64,000 bases of DNA from Halobacteriovorax sp. JY17 (GTDB taxonomy: Bacteria; Bdellovibrionota; Bacteriovoracia; Bacteriovoracales; Bacteriovoracaceae), in contig NZ_NJER01000001.1 in NCBI RefSeq assembly GCF_002753895.1, positions 620,001 to 684,000 on the forward strand. The letters run 5' to 3'. Shown here in pieces: positions 25,651-33,363 of the stretch (its first letter is position 1; each line of letters begins with the position of its first letter). Position numbers and translations under genes: made by a program. Below the pieces are notes generated by a model. That model saw nothing but the letters and a program-made list of their open reading frames with translations, was not told where the DNA came from and did no database searches.

Positions 25651-27465
25651 TTACTGGTCAAAGAGACGCTTAAACCCTGATTTATAGTATCTATTGGATA
25701 GAACTTTAAATATTGAAACATCTTTATTTGTTACAACATCAGCGTTTTCAGTTTTATATGTCTTATTCATATATTCTGGGTAAGATTCAACATTGCTTGA
25801 AGAGTTCCCTAAGTTAAGTGCGAAGTTTTGTTTCTTCTTATTATTAATTCCAGCACCTTTACCACCAGTCATTTTTAATTTACTAGTTTCCTCAGCAACC
25901 TTCTTACTGTTGATTGTTGCTTCAACTTCTTTTTGAATTTCTTGTAGGTCTTTATCAAATGGATCTGCAGCTAGAGGAGATGCTGCTAGCTCTCTCGTTA
26001 TTCCTGAAAGAAGTGCTTTTTCAATTGTTGCTAGGTCTTTTGAGCTCGCAGGTCTTAGGCCACTTTTATCTTGGACTTGAACTTGCTTAAGTATTTGATC
26101 CCTAATATTTCCACTGAGAGCACTACTTTGAGCAGGAGTTAGATCAAAGCCTTGAGCAGCAGTTATACCTGAGGTTACATTATTGAGGTCAGCTTCAAGT
26201 TGTTTAACATCCATCGCCTGACCAAGACCTCCTAATTGAATAGTAGAGAAACTTGTTTTTCTACAAGCATTATTTCCTTGAGCATCTTTAAATTTTCGGC
26301 ACTGACAAGAAGGATCAAAGGCTCCTGCCTGAGTTAGGCAACCCATTTTTGTCCCGGCATCATCGGAAGCTCTTGTCTTGTCAGAACTTTCCGCAAAGAG
26401 GTTTCTCTCATTCTTGGCCCATAGAGCTTGGCAGGATTGTGAGTTTGTTCGGTCAGTTTTCTTTTCACCCTTTTCGTAACAATAGCACATGAGATTATTC
26501 TTATCGTCATGACCGCCTGGACAGTACTTGCCCATTGCAGTAATGAATTGATCTTTTGCGATCTTTGCTCTTTTAGCAAGTAAATCAGCTTTCTCACCTT
26601 GTTCTTGGAGCTTCTTTGCTTTGATAAGATTCCATCCTGTATTTGCGAGTGCGAGAAGAGCAATACCGGCAGGAGATCGTAGATACATTTTAGTGGCTTT
26701 TTCCGCAGCTGCAACTTGTGGACCTAGGGCCGGGTTTGTGGCAACCTTGTTATCTATTTGGACTTTCTTTATTTCCTCACCTGCAGCATCCGTCTCCTCC
26801 ACGGCCTCACAGCTCTGGTTAAAAGTAGCATTGTCCTTAAGTGCAGCAGCAGCAGTCCCAAGGTAGCAAGCCGCAACTAGTTTATTGAGCTTTTGTTTCA
26901 TGTCATAGTATTTAGCAAGGGACTTTAGTTGATCAATTTGTGATTGATAGGCGATAACTTGAGTATCGTAATTTTCTTCATCTTTAACTTTCTCTTGAAA
27001 AGAAGCTAGGTTTTCCTTTGTTTCTTTCTTCGCTTTTTGCATAATATAGAGAGTCTTCAACATGGCGATACCACTACAGGCTGCACCAACTTTTGCTGAT
27101 AAACAAGGTGAAGACTTCTTTCCACGAAACCCAAGATTTGAAACTGTAATACCAAATGAGATACTATCCATTAAAAGAGCATCCCAATTTGTATCTTCTA
27201 GTTTTGCGTCTCCACTCACCTCAATAACAAGATCGCGCATACACTTATCTCTATCTGCCTTTTTTTCAAATAAAGTACAATTTCTATAAGCTTCGAGGTC
27301 TCTCTTCGTATCTTTAGAAGTCATACAACGGTTTAGTTTAAGATCCCACTTTCTAGAGCTATCTTTATTACAGGCCTCTCTTTGAGCGGCAAATTCATCG
27401 GCAAAGGAAATATCGGCCATAACGAGGCAGAGAATTGCAAATAGAGTGTGAAGTGCTAATTTCAT
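25651..27465 (-). CDS. Large secreted protein of unknown function (604 aa)
   Basis: The signal peptide is MKLALHTLFAILCLVMADISFA. The mature protein is largely helical and charged, with a basic-acidic heptad-like region (about 150-190), a hydrophobic helix near 275-290 (AGIALLALANTGWNLI) and a cysteine-rich stretch (about 325-410) including LMCYCYE and SCQCRKF. The C-terminal part is rich in Asn, Lys and Ser. Disulfides are likely after export. I do not recognise a family. It precedes plsC, separated by the hairpin at 25582-25621, and is not clearly part of that transcript. Confidence 0.75.
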   Translation of the reverse strand: MKLALHTLFAILCLVMADISFADEFAAQREACNKDSSRKWDLKLNRCMTSKDTKRDLEAYRNCTLFEKKADRDKCMRDLVIEVSGDAKLEDTNWDALLMDSISFGITVSNLGFRGKKSSPCLSAKVGAACSGIAMLKTLYIMQKAKKETKENLASFQEKVKDEENYDTQVIAYQSQIDQLKSLAKYYDMKQKLNKLVAACYLGTAAAALKDNATFNQSCEAVEETDAAGEEIKKVQIDNKVATNPALGPQVAAAEKATKMYLRSPAGIALLALANTGWNLIKAKKLQEQGEKADLLAKRAKIAKDQFITAMGKYCPGGHDDKNNLMCYCYEKGEKKTDRTNSQSCQALWAKNERNLFAESSDKTRASDDAGTKMGCLTQAGAFDPSCQCRKFKDAQGNNACRKTSFSTIQLGGLGQAMDVKQLEADLNNVTSGITAAQGFDLTPAQSSALSGNIRDQILKQVQVQDKSGLRPASSKDLATIEKALLSGITRELAASPLAADPFDKDLQEIQKEVEATINSKKVAEETSKLKMTGGKGAGINNKKKQNFALNLGNSSSNVESYPEYMNKTYKTENADVVTNKDVSIFKVLSNRYYKSGFKRLFDQ

Positions 27466-27583
27466 AGATAAATCCTTATTACCTAAATTATATCGAATAT
27501 TTCTCTAAGTTCTTAATAACTTATTTATTATGTAGTATTCTATTGAAATCACATAGCTATTGGCAAATTAGACCGCCACAACT

Positions 27584-28531
27584 TCATTGCACCTTAGTGG
27601 GCTCAATATCTATATAGGTCTGAGTGACTTTAGCATCATGGTGATTCAAGTAATCTCTCACTAGGAGGAGATCCTTCGTTTTCTTATAAAGATTGGTTGC
27701 GCAGGCTTTTCTAAAACTATGGGGCCCAAGATCTTCATCGCAACAATTAACTTTTAAAAGCTTCTTTATTAAATTGTACATACTTCTAGTACTAAGGCAA
27801 TTACCTAAGTAGTTAGTAAAAATAAAATCTGATTTTGCATCCCTCATTAAGAAAGTTATATCTTTCATTATTTCATCAAAGCGCTGAGGATGAAATTCGT
27901 GAATATAACCACCCTTTCGTATAACCTTCATCGTCTTTCTTTGAGAGTCAAAATTTGAAAATTTAAGTTGAGTAAGCTCGCTAAGTCTAAGCCCCCCCCA
28001 ATAGAGAAGTTGAAGAATAAGCCTCTCTCTTGTTCTATAAGTTGATTCAATCAAGATTCGCCACTGCTCGTAGGGGAGTATAGGAGTATGGGTAATATCA
28101 GTATCTTTAACTTTTATTCCATGAATCTTTTCTTTTACAGGATTTATAAGAAAGAGGTTGGAGTGATCTTCATGTGTCTGTTTCAAAAATTCATAGAAAT
28201 TCTTTATAGAACTTAGGTGTCTCTTCGTAGAATTATTTGAAAGAGGACTTTGTTCAAAGAGTATAACTTTCTTAGGCCTAAAGCGGAGAAGTCTTCTTAG
28301 AAAACTTTCTTTCTTATAAAGAAGACCTCCATTTAGAAGAAATGATTTATAGAGGCCAATAATATCCTTCTTCTTTGCGCTGATGGGAGAGTTAAAAGTG
28401 AACTCATACCAGAGTAGGTACTTATCTAAATCACTCTTATAATTTTTAATGGTATGGATGGATTTATTTTGCTTAGAGCAATTCTCTAAGTACTGATTCA
28501 ACCATCCTTGGTTTTTCTTATTCATTTTCAT
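27584..28531 (-). CDS. Tyrosine recombinase (Xer/integrase family), 315 aa
   Basis: The catalytic residues are complete: R182 (GGLRLSEL), K206 (RKGGY), H271 and R274 (GPHSFRKACATNL), H297 (LNHHDAKVTQ) and Y306 (TYIDIEP). The N-terminal core-binding domain (about 8-140) holds a basic insert near 70-95 (KKESFLRRLLRFRPKK). A dif-like 28-bp site lies 35 bp upstream of the ATG. This recalls XerS, whose target site sits just before its gene. An orphan integrase is the alternative. It is unlike the other recombinase at 20982 apart from the shared catalytic pattern. Confidence 0.9.
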   Translation of the reverse strand: MKMNKKNQGWLNQYLENCSKQNKSIHTIKNYKSDLDKYLLWYEFTFNSPISAKKKDIIGLYKSFLLNGGLLYKKESFLRRLLRFRPKKVILFEQSPLSNNSTKRHLSSIKNFYEFLKQTHEDHSNLFLINPVKEKIHGIKVKDTDITHTPILPYEQWRILIESTYRTRERLILQLLYWGGLRLSELTQLKFSNFDSQRKTMKVIRKGGYIHEFHPQRFDEIMKDITFLMRDAKSDFIFTNYLGNCLSTRSMYNLIKKLLKVNCCDEDLGPHSFRKACATNLYKKTKDLLLVRDYLNHHDAKVTQTYIDIEPTKVQ

Positions 28532-28566
28532 ATTCGCTATGTGTTGTAATAAAATTCAATTAAAAA

Positions 28567-28594
28567 ACTTCGTATAAACTATGTTATATGAATT
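28567..28594. other. dif-like Xer recombination site candidate
   Basis: Arms ACTTCGTATAA (28567-28577) and TTATATGAATT (28584-28594) flank the six-base centre ACTATG. This is the exact 11-6-11 layout of bacterial dif sites. Nine of 11 arm positions are complementary. The left arm resembles ACTTCCTAGAA, which I recall as the Bacillus subtilis dif left arm, and the TTAT start of the right arm matches XerD-type arms. It lies 35 bp upstream of a tyrosine recombinase gene. Function is inferred from architecture only. Confidence 0.5.
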
Positions 28595-28658
28595 ATTTTA
28601 ATTGTAAATAGCTGATAATAGGAAAAATGGATTCTAAGCCTTTGGGATAGGTGTAACC

Positions 28659-28916
28659 CTAGAAGAAATTGATTTTTAAATTGCTTAGAAATTCTGTCCC
28701 AAATGGCGTGTAGCTGAACACTAGAAAGAGAATTGATGAAATGAAAGTCAGACACATAAATCCAATAAAGAGCTTTCCAAAAATAGAAATATTCTTTGAT
28801 AAATAACCACCATAGAGGTCGGAAGATTCACCCTTATAATCATCATGGCCAGAGAGTGACCTCTGTTCATCAATTTCTAGATATTGAATATTTTTTGCAC
28901 TATTTTCGTCGGACAT
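28659..28916 (-). CDS. Small membrane protein (85 aa), function unknown
   Basis: GGGAG a few bases before the ATG at 28916 supports translation. The N-terminal half is hydrophilic and acidic (MSDENSAKNIQYLEID); one strong hydrophobic helix follows (about 47-69, IFGKLFIGFMCLTFISSILFL), then a short tail. It is predicted to be a single-pass inner-membrane protein with a cytoplasmic N-terminus. No family is recognised. It is divergent from kamA, and a perfect 11-bp inverted repeat lies in the intergenic region between them. Confidence 0.65.
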   Translation of the reverse strand: MSDENSAKNIQYLEIDEQRSLSGHDDYKGESSDLYGGYLSKNISIFGKLFIGFMCLTFISSILFLVFSYTPFGTEFLSNLKINFF

Positions 28917-29001
28917 TGGTCTCCCATTCTGTGACTTATCGTCATTTGGTTTAATAAGTTTAGAGGGAGAAATAGAGTAAAAAATGTATGGTTACTCAAA
29001 C

Positions 29002-29028
29002 AATACTTACATGGCAAATGTAAGTATT
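29002..29028. repeat. Perfect 11-bp inverted repeat in a divergent intergenic region
   Basis: AATACTTACAT (29002-29012) and ATGTAAGTATT (29018-29028) are perfectly complementary around the centre GGCAA, and TTATT follows. It lies between the divergent 85-aa gene and kamA, where no transcript is expected to end. An operator is therefore as likely as a terminator. Confidence 0.5.
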
Positions 29029-29113
29029 TTATTCAATTCAATTTAAAACATATTGGGCCACTTTTTAGGCCTCAAAGGAAGATGTAAGAAAGATTCCCTC
29101 TCTTTATTAGGTG

Positions 29114-29141
29114 TTTACACTCGTGATATCATTAGGATAAT
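29114..29141 (+). promoter_or_regulatory. Sigma-70-type promoter of kamA
   Basis: TTTACA (29114-29119) and GATAAT (29136-29141) are separated by 16 bp; each matches five of six consensus bases. They lie about 40 bp before the kamA ATG. Confidence 0.6.
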
Positions 29142-29181
29142 CAGACATTTATAAGAAAGAAATTAAAGAGAGGAATACTGT

Positions 29182-30519
29182 ATGTCTAATATTGATCATT
29201 CAAAAATTAGAGAACTAGAGCACAGAAACTTTAGAAATGACGACTTTTGGAAAGAGATTCCTGAATGGGCCAACGTCACTAGAGGAGAGTTTGCTGACCA
29301 TAAGTGGCAACTTAAGAACTCTGTTCGAAAGGTAGATCAAGTAGAGAGATTTCTAGGATCAAAAATCTCTAAAGAACATATGGACGACATCAGAGAAGGT
29401 CAACATATCACACCGATGAATATTAGGATTACTCCATATATTTTTGCGTTAATTGATTGGAAAGATCCTCTTAATTGTCCTCTTAGAAAACAATTTCTCC
29501 CAATGGGAAGTCAATTCTTAGAAGATCATCCTTACTATAAATCTGACTCACTAAGTGAAGATGATGATTCTCCAGTTCCGATGCTTACTCATAGATACCC
29601 AGATAAGGTTCTCTTTTTGCCAACGACAATTTGTCCTGTGTATTGCTCTTATTGTACGCGTTCAAGAATTATTGGTGGATCAACTGAATCAATTGAAAAA
29701 GAAACTTATGGTGCAAATCAAAAGAAGTGGGACGATGTCTTTGAATACTTAAGTAATCACCCAAGAATTGAAGATGTTGTGATTTCTGGTGGAGACGCTT
29801 TCATGTTAACTCCAAAACAGATTAGATATATTGGTGAAAACCTTTTAAGAATCCCTCATATTAGAAGAATTCGTCTTGCGACTAAAGGGATTGCTATTTT
29901 CCCGCAGAAAGTTCTGACTGATGATGAGTGGTTTGAAGCTGTTCAAGAGATTCACGCTCTTGGAAGATCGTTTGGAAAGCAAGTAGTTATTCACACGCAT
30001 TTTTCTTGCGCAAGAGAGATTACAAAGTGGTCCCAAATGGCGATGGACAGATTATTCCAAGCAGGAATCGTGGTGAGAAATCAAGCGGTTCTTCAAGAAG
30101 GAGTAAATAATCACGTAGATGAAATGGTTCTTCTTACAAGACAAGTTGGTTACCTAAATATTCAACCATACTATGTCTACATGCACGATATGGTTCCAGG
30201 GTGCGAGCACTTTAGAACAACTCTTAGAGAAGCAGTAGAGCTAGAGAAATCAGTGAGAGGAACAACTGCTGGATTTAATACTCCAACATTCGTTTGCGAT
30301 CTTCCTGGTGGTGGTGGTAAGAGACACGTTGCCTCTTACGAATACTATGATGAAGAAAATGGTATTTCAGTTTGGAAAGCGCCTCATGTGAAACCTGGTC
30401 AAACGTTCACTTACTTTGATCCAATTCACAAACTCTCTCCAGAAGCTCAAGCAAGATGGGCCGAGCCTGCGAAGAGGCAAGAGATGATTGATGCGGCGAT
30501 AGCAAAAGTAAAAAAATAA
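29182..30519 (+). CDS. kamA: Lysine 2,3-aminomutase (radical SAM, PLP-dependent)
   Basis: Converts L-lysine to L-beta-lysine with a 4Fe-4S cluster, SAM and PLP. The 445 residues contain the radical-SAM triad CPVYCSYC (about 152-159) and the PLP lysine motif DLPGGGGK (about 375-382). Two aspartates that in the clostridial enzyme bind the substrate amino group appear conserved, in YMHDMV and VCDLPGG, favouring lysine over glutamate. The length is far above the translation-factor modifier EpmB. An acetyltransferase partner for N-acetyl-beta-lysine osmolyte synthesis is not adjacent. GAGAGG precedes the ATG; a good promoter and a strong terminator frame a single-gene unit. Confidence 0.92.
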   Translation: MSNIDHSKIRELEHRNFRNDDFWKEIPEWANVTRGEFADHKWQLKNSVRKVDQVERFLGSKISKEHMDDIREGQHITPMNIRITPYIFALIDWKDPLNCPLRKQFLPMGSQFLEDHPYYKSDSLSEDDDSPVPMLTHRYPDKVLFLPTTICPVYCSYCTRSRIIGGSTESIEKETYGANQKKWDDVFEYLSNHPRIEDVVISGGDAFMLTPKQIRYIGENLLRIPHIRRIRLATKGIAIFPQKVLTDDEWFEAVQEIHALGRSFGKQVVIHTHFSCAREITKWSQMAMDRLFQAGIVVRNQAVLQEGVNNHVDEMVLLTRQVGYLNIQPYYVYMHDMVPGCEHFRTTLREAVELEKSVRGTTAGFNTPTFVCDLPGGGGKRHVASYEYYDEENGISVWKAPHVKPGQTFTYFDPIHKLSPEAQARWAEPAKRQEMIDAAIAKVKK

Positions 30520-30530
30520 AAAGTAATAAA

Positions 30531-30559
30531 GAAAAAGAGAGGCGAGTCCTCTCTTTTTC
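30531..30559. terminator. Bidirectional terminator between kamA and the pseudopilin operon
   Basis: A perfect 12-bp stem GAAAAAGAGAGG/CCTCTCTTTTTC (30531-30542 with 30548-30559, five-base loop) gives a T-run on either strand. It separates two convergent units. Confidence 0.9.
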
Positions 30560-30562
30560 TAT

Positions 30563-31588
30563 TTAATTAAAGCAAGTGGCTTCACAAGTTCCAAAATTCG
30601 ACTTTTCACTACTATGATTTAATTCCCATCTTCCATTATCAAGCCTTACTAAATGGCATTCGCCAGTATCATAATTCTTATAAGTGATTGCACAGTACTT
30701 AAAAGGCTTTGGAGTAGTTCCTTTTTTTATAGGAAAAGTTGCCCTTAAAGAATACTTCTGATTTTTCAGAGGAGCTGGGAGGTTTAAGTCTCTCCAACTG
30801 AGAGACGACCCACTACAGACTTCAAATGAGTCAATTTGTGGATTATATTTAATAGAGCCTGCTATTTCACTTAGGCAAGCGGCCTCTGACTCACCAATCT
30901 TTAGAGGACCTTTCAGGTTAAGTGAAGAGGTACTTAAATCAGTATTTATCTGAAGTTTTTTCTTGCTAAGAAAATGCCCTTTAGCATCAGAGGTTCTTGT
31001 CCAATCAGAATCATTCGCTGAAGTCATTTTTCCTAGACCAATTCCTCGGACAGTATAACAGCTAAGTATTGCTTCCGAGTTATCAATGGACGCAAATACT
31101 TTAATCTCTCGCTCTAATCTACTTACTCTCTTACTTCTCTTATCTGTAAAATTCACTACTAAGTGGAGCATTGTAGTGCCAGACTCAATAGAAGTTTCTC
31201 TATTGTCACTTTGCAGGTATAGATCACTTAAGGTAAACGCCCAGTGATCGGTTTCTTTTATGACTCTCCCTTTTTCAAATATATCAAAAGAGTAAACATT
31301 TCCAGTTTCGTCTTCAACTATTTGGGTAATAAGAGTTGCAGACTTATCTCTTCTCGCATTCTTTCCGCTAAACGACTCGCGACAGGCCTTAGGGTTAGAT
31401 AGGATAGTTCTCACTTCATCTACAAAGTAAGTGAGTTCAAACTGCTCTGTGGTCTTATTTGATAAATTATTTTGGGCCTGAAGAAGACGTACAATAGAAG
31501 CGGTCACTGCACTAAAAATTGCAATTGAAATAAGGGCCTGTAAGAAAATAGATCCTCTTTGGTTATTTAAAAAGTACTTAGGTTTCAT
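30563..31588 (-). CDS. Type IV pseudopilin-like protein (third of three)
   Basis: About 341 residues from the ATG at 31588, which overlaps the upstream stop as ATGA; an in-frame start at 31606 is less likely because AAAAGG lies seven bases before the inner ATG. The N-terminus NNQRG followed by SIFLQALISIAIFSAVTASI has the class III signal form: prepilin peptidase would cut after Gly. Position +5 is Gln instead of the usual Glu. The C-terminus ends with a cysteine pair (FGTCEATCFN). A minor pilin or secretion pseudopilin is likely. Confidence 0.78.
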   Translation of the reverse strand: MKPKYFLNNQRGSIFLQALISIAIFSAVTASIVRLLQAQNNLSNKTTEQFELTYFVDEVRTILSNPKACRESFSGKNARRDKSATLITQIVEDETGNVYSFDIFEKGRVIKETDHWAFTLSDLYLQSDNRETSIESGTTMLHLVVNFTDKRSKRVSRLEREIKVFASIDNSEAILSCYTVRGIGLGKMTSANDSDWTRTSDAKGHFLSKKKLQINTDLSTSSLNLKGPLKIGESEAACLSEIAGSIKYNPQIDSFEVCSGSSLSWRDLNLPAPLKNQKYSLRATFPIKKGTTPKPFKYCAITYKNYDTGECHLVRLDNGRWELNHSSEKSNFGTCEATCFN

Positions 31589-32331
31589 CGATGCACCTTT
31601 TCCCAAAGAAGAGACTTCTTACATTGTTCAAACTGACCCTTCGTTGTATTAAATTGAATACTCCCAAGAATATCTAAAGTACATGAAGCCTTACTTCCTT
31701 CTAATGTGAGAGAGTCTAAAATATTAATATTTGCAATAACCCTCTGCGTGTTTACTCCAATAAAGAATGAGTTGAGTCGAATACCATTGGGAGTTTCTTC
31801 TGCTATTTCCTCTCCAGCTGGCAGCCCTCCAAAGGCACATTCACTAATCAGTTCTTTCTCTTTTTTCATATAGAGTTTAATGCTTCTCTTGAAGTCGGTT
31901 GCACTTTGATTTTTTAAATTCTTTCTCAAGGTAATAACTAGATTCATCATTCCAAGCTCTTCAATATCTTCATTGAAGTTATTGTATGAACTTGTTTGAT
32001 ATCCAATGACTTTTGTTTCACTTGCACCAAAGACAGATCCTACTTCAAATTTCTTAATTAGTTGATTTTTCTGAAGCGTTTTGATGGCCTGTATTGGTTG
32101 ATTATTAGGAGAAACTCCTCTTAGCGTTTCATTGCAATTGATAGGGGAAGATAGGTACTTCTTTACAGAGTTTAAGTAGGTTTCAACCTCTGCTTCGGCA
32201 GTAATATTTCGAAGGGAATCTGTCTGCTTTTCAATAGTGTGAACAACAATGAAGACTGCTATAGCAAGGAAGAAGACTCCTACCATGAGGTTGATTTGTG
32301 AAAAGCCTCTATTATTCTTTATTTGAAGCAT
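31585..32331 (-). CDS. Type IV pseudopilin-like protein (second of three)
   Basis: The ATG at 32331 gives about 248 residues; a TTG at 32343 is possible but sits too close to GGGAG. KNNRG precedes the hydrophobic helix FSQINLMVGVFFLAIAVFIV, so cleavage by prepilin peptidase is expected after Gly. Position +5 is Asn, not Glu. Coding overlaps both neighbours by a few bases, showing a tight operon. The C-terminal half has paired cysteines and a phrase shared with the downstream protein (SCTLDILGSIQFN here, ACLSEIAGSIKYN there), so the genes are related. Confidence 0.77.
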   Translation of the reverse strand: MLQIKNNRGFSQINLMVGVFFLAIAVFIVVHTIEKQTDSLRNITAEAEVETYLNSVKKYLSSPINCNETLRGVSPNNQPIQAIKTLQKNQLIKKFEVGSVFGASETKVIGYQTSSYNNFNEDIEELGMMNLVITLRKNLKNQSATDFKRSIKLYMKKEKELISECAFGGLPAGEEIAEETPNGIRLNSFFIGVNTQRVIANINILDSLTLEGSKASCTLDILGSIQFNTTKGQFEQCKKSLLWEKVHR

Positions 32332-33314
32332 AAGAATGTACAACTCCCAAGATCGTTAATTGAAGGTCTTAACTCCCAGGAGACTAGGCGAATAAGGTCT
32401 GTCTCTGGGGCGGATAAGTGGCATTGATTATGATTAGAGCCCTCTACCGCTCCTAGTACGCAGAGTTTATATTCACCTATTATCTGAGTATCTGTTTTAG
32501 AAGTCTTAGAGACAACTCTTGTTGGACGTGACCAATCTAGGTTATTTACTCCCCAGCTCTTCCATGAAGAACTTCCTGTGCAAAGAAGTAGATTCTCATT
32601 TGTATCGTCATAGCGAATCATTCCTTGATTCTCAGGGGAGCACTCTGAAAGTTCTGATTGCGTATCAAAGCTAATGGTAGACTCTATAGCTAGAGTGGCC
32701 CCTTCCAGGGGAGGAGTGTTAATTCCAAGATGTTTTATAATTTTTAGCTTTGTTGTATCTTTTTCTTGCGCACCTTCCTCATTTTCTGAAGAAATTGGAA
32801 GAGCATTGCAATTTACAATCTTACTATTGCTCGTACTAAAAACAATAGGAATTCCTTTTGCAATAGTCTTGCTTCCAAGGCTATCAGCTCCCTTGTCAAA
32901 GGTGATGAAGAAATCAAAAATAGGCTCGAGGGAACCCTCTCTTGAGACGGCCGTATAGCTTTGAATTTTTAAATTCTTAGCTCCATAGAGTTGGCGACTA
33001 TTACTATAAGTTCTGTATAGGGAAGTATTTCTGTTTTCATTATTAAGAGAGTATTTCTTTGAAATATACTTGATGGCCCCATCACTAATTTCTGTAAGGG
33101 TTAGATTGGAGAAAGTTGCTTCACAACTCGAGGGGTCTTGAAGATTGCGCCAAATTTCTTCGTGTATATAGCCTATCTCGTACTTTTGATTAGTATTCTT
33201 GGCCATTCTTTCTTGGGTGGCCATAATTTTAATTCCTACTAGTGCAGCAGCACCAAGTAGACCAGATGATATCAATACTTGAACTAGAGAAAACCCTCTA
33301 TCATTATGTAACAT
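32319..33314 (-). CDS. Type IV pseudopilin-like protein (first of three)
   Basis: The 331 residues start MLHNDRG, then FSLVQVLISSGLLGAAALVG, a class III (prepilin) signal with cleavage after Gly7. Position +5 is Gln where pilins normally have Glu. The C-terminal region contains CSPENQGMIRYDDTNENLLLC and ends LGSCTFLCFK, the same closing cysteine pattern as the third protein. First gene of a three-gene operon of PilV/PilW-like or secretion minor pseudopilins. No assembly ATPase, peptidase or secretin gene is in the window. Confidence 0.78.
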   Translation of the reverse strand: MLHNDRGFSLVQVLISSGLLGAAALVGIKIMATQERMAKNTNQKYEIGYIHEEIWRNLQDPSSCEATFSNLTLTEISDGAIKYISKKYSLNNENRNTSLYRTYSNSRQLYGAKNLKIQSYTAVSREGSLEPIFDFFITFDKGADSLGSKTIAKGIPIVFSTSNSKIVNCNALPISSENEEGAQEKDTTKLKIIKHLGINTPPLEGATLAIESTISFDTQSELSECSPENQGMIRYDDTNENLLLCTGSSSWKSWGVNNLDWSRPTRVVSKTSKTDTQIIGEYKLCVLGAVEGSNHNQCHLSAPETDLIRLVSWELRPSINDLGSCTFLCFK

Positions 33315-33363
33315 AGAATAATGATAGAGGTCTTTTATAAGAGAATCAATAAATTATTAAGAC

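Noticed and set aside
20982-28531. A prophage or integrative element between the two recombinases
   Set aside because: No capsid, replication, transfer or excision genes and no flanking direct repeats were seen. plsC is a housekeeping-type gene, so an island is not supported.
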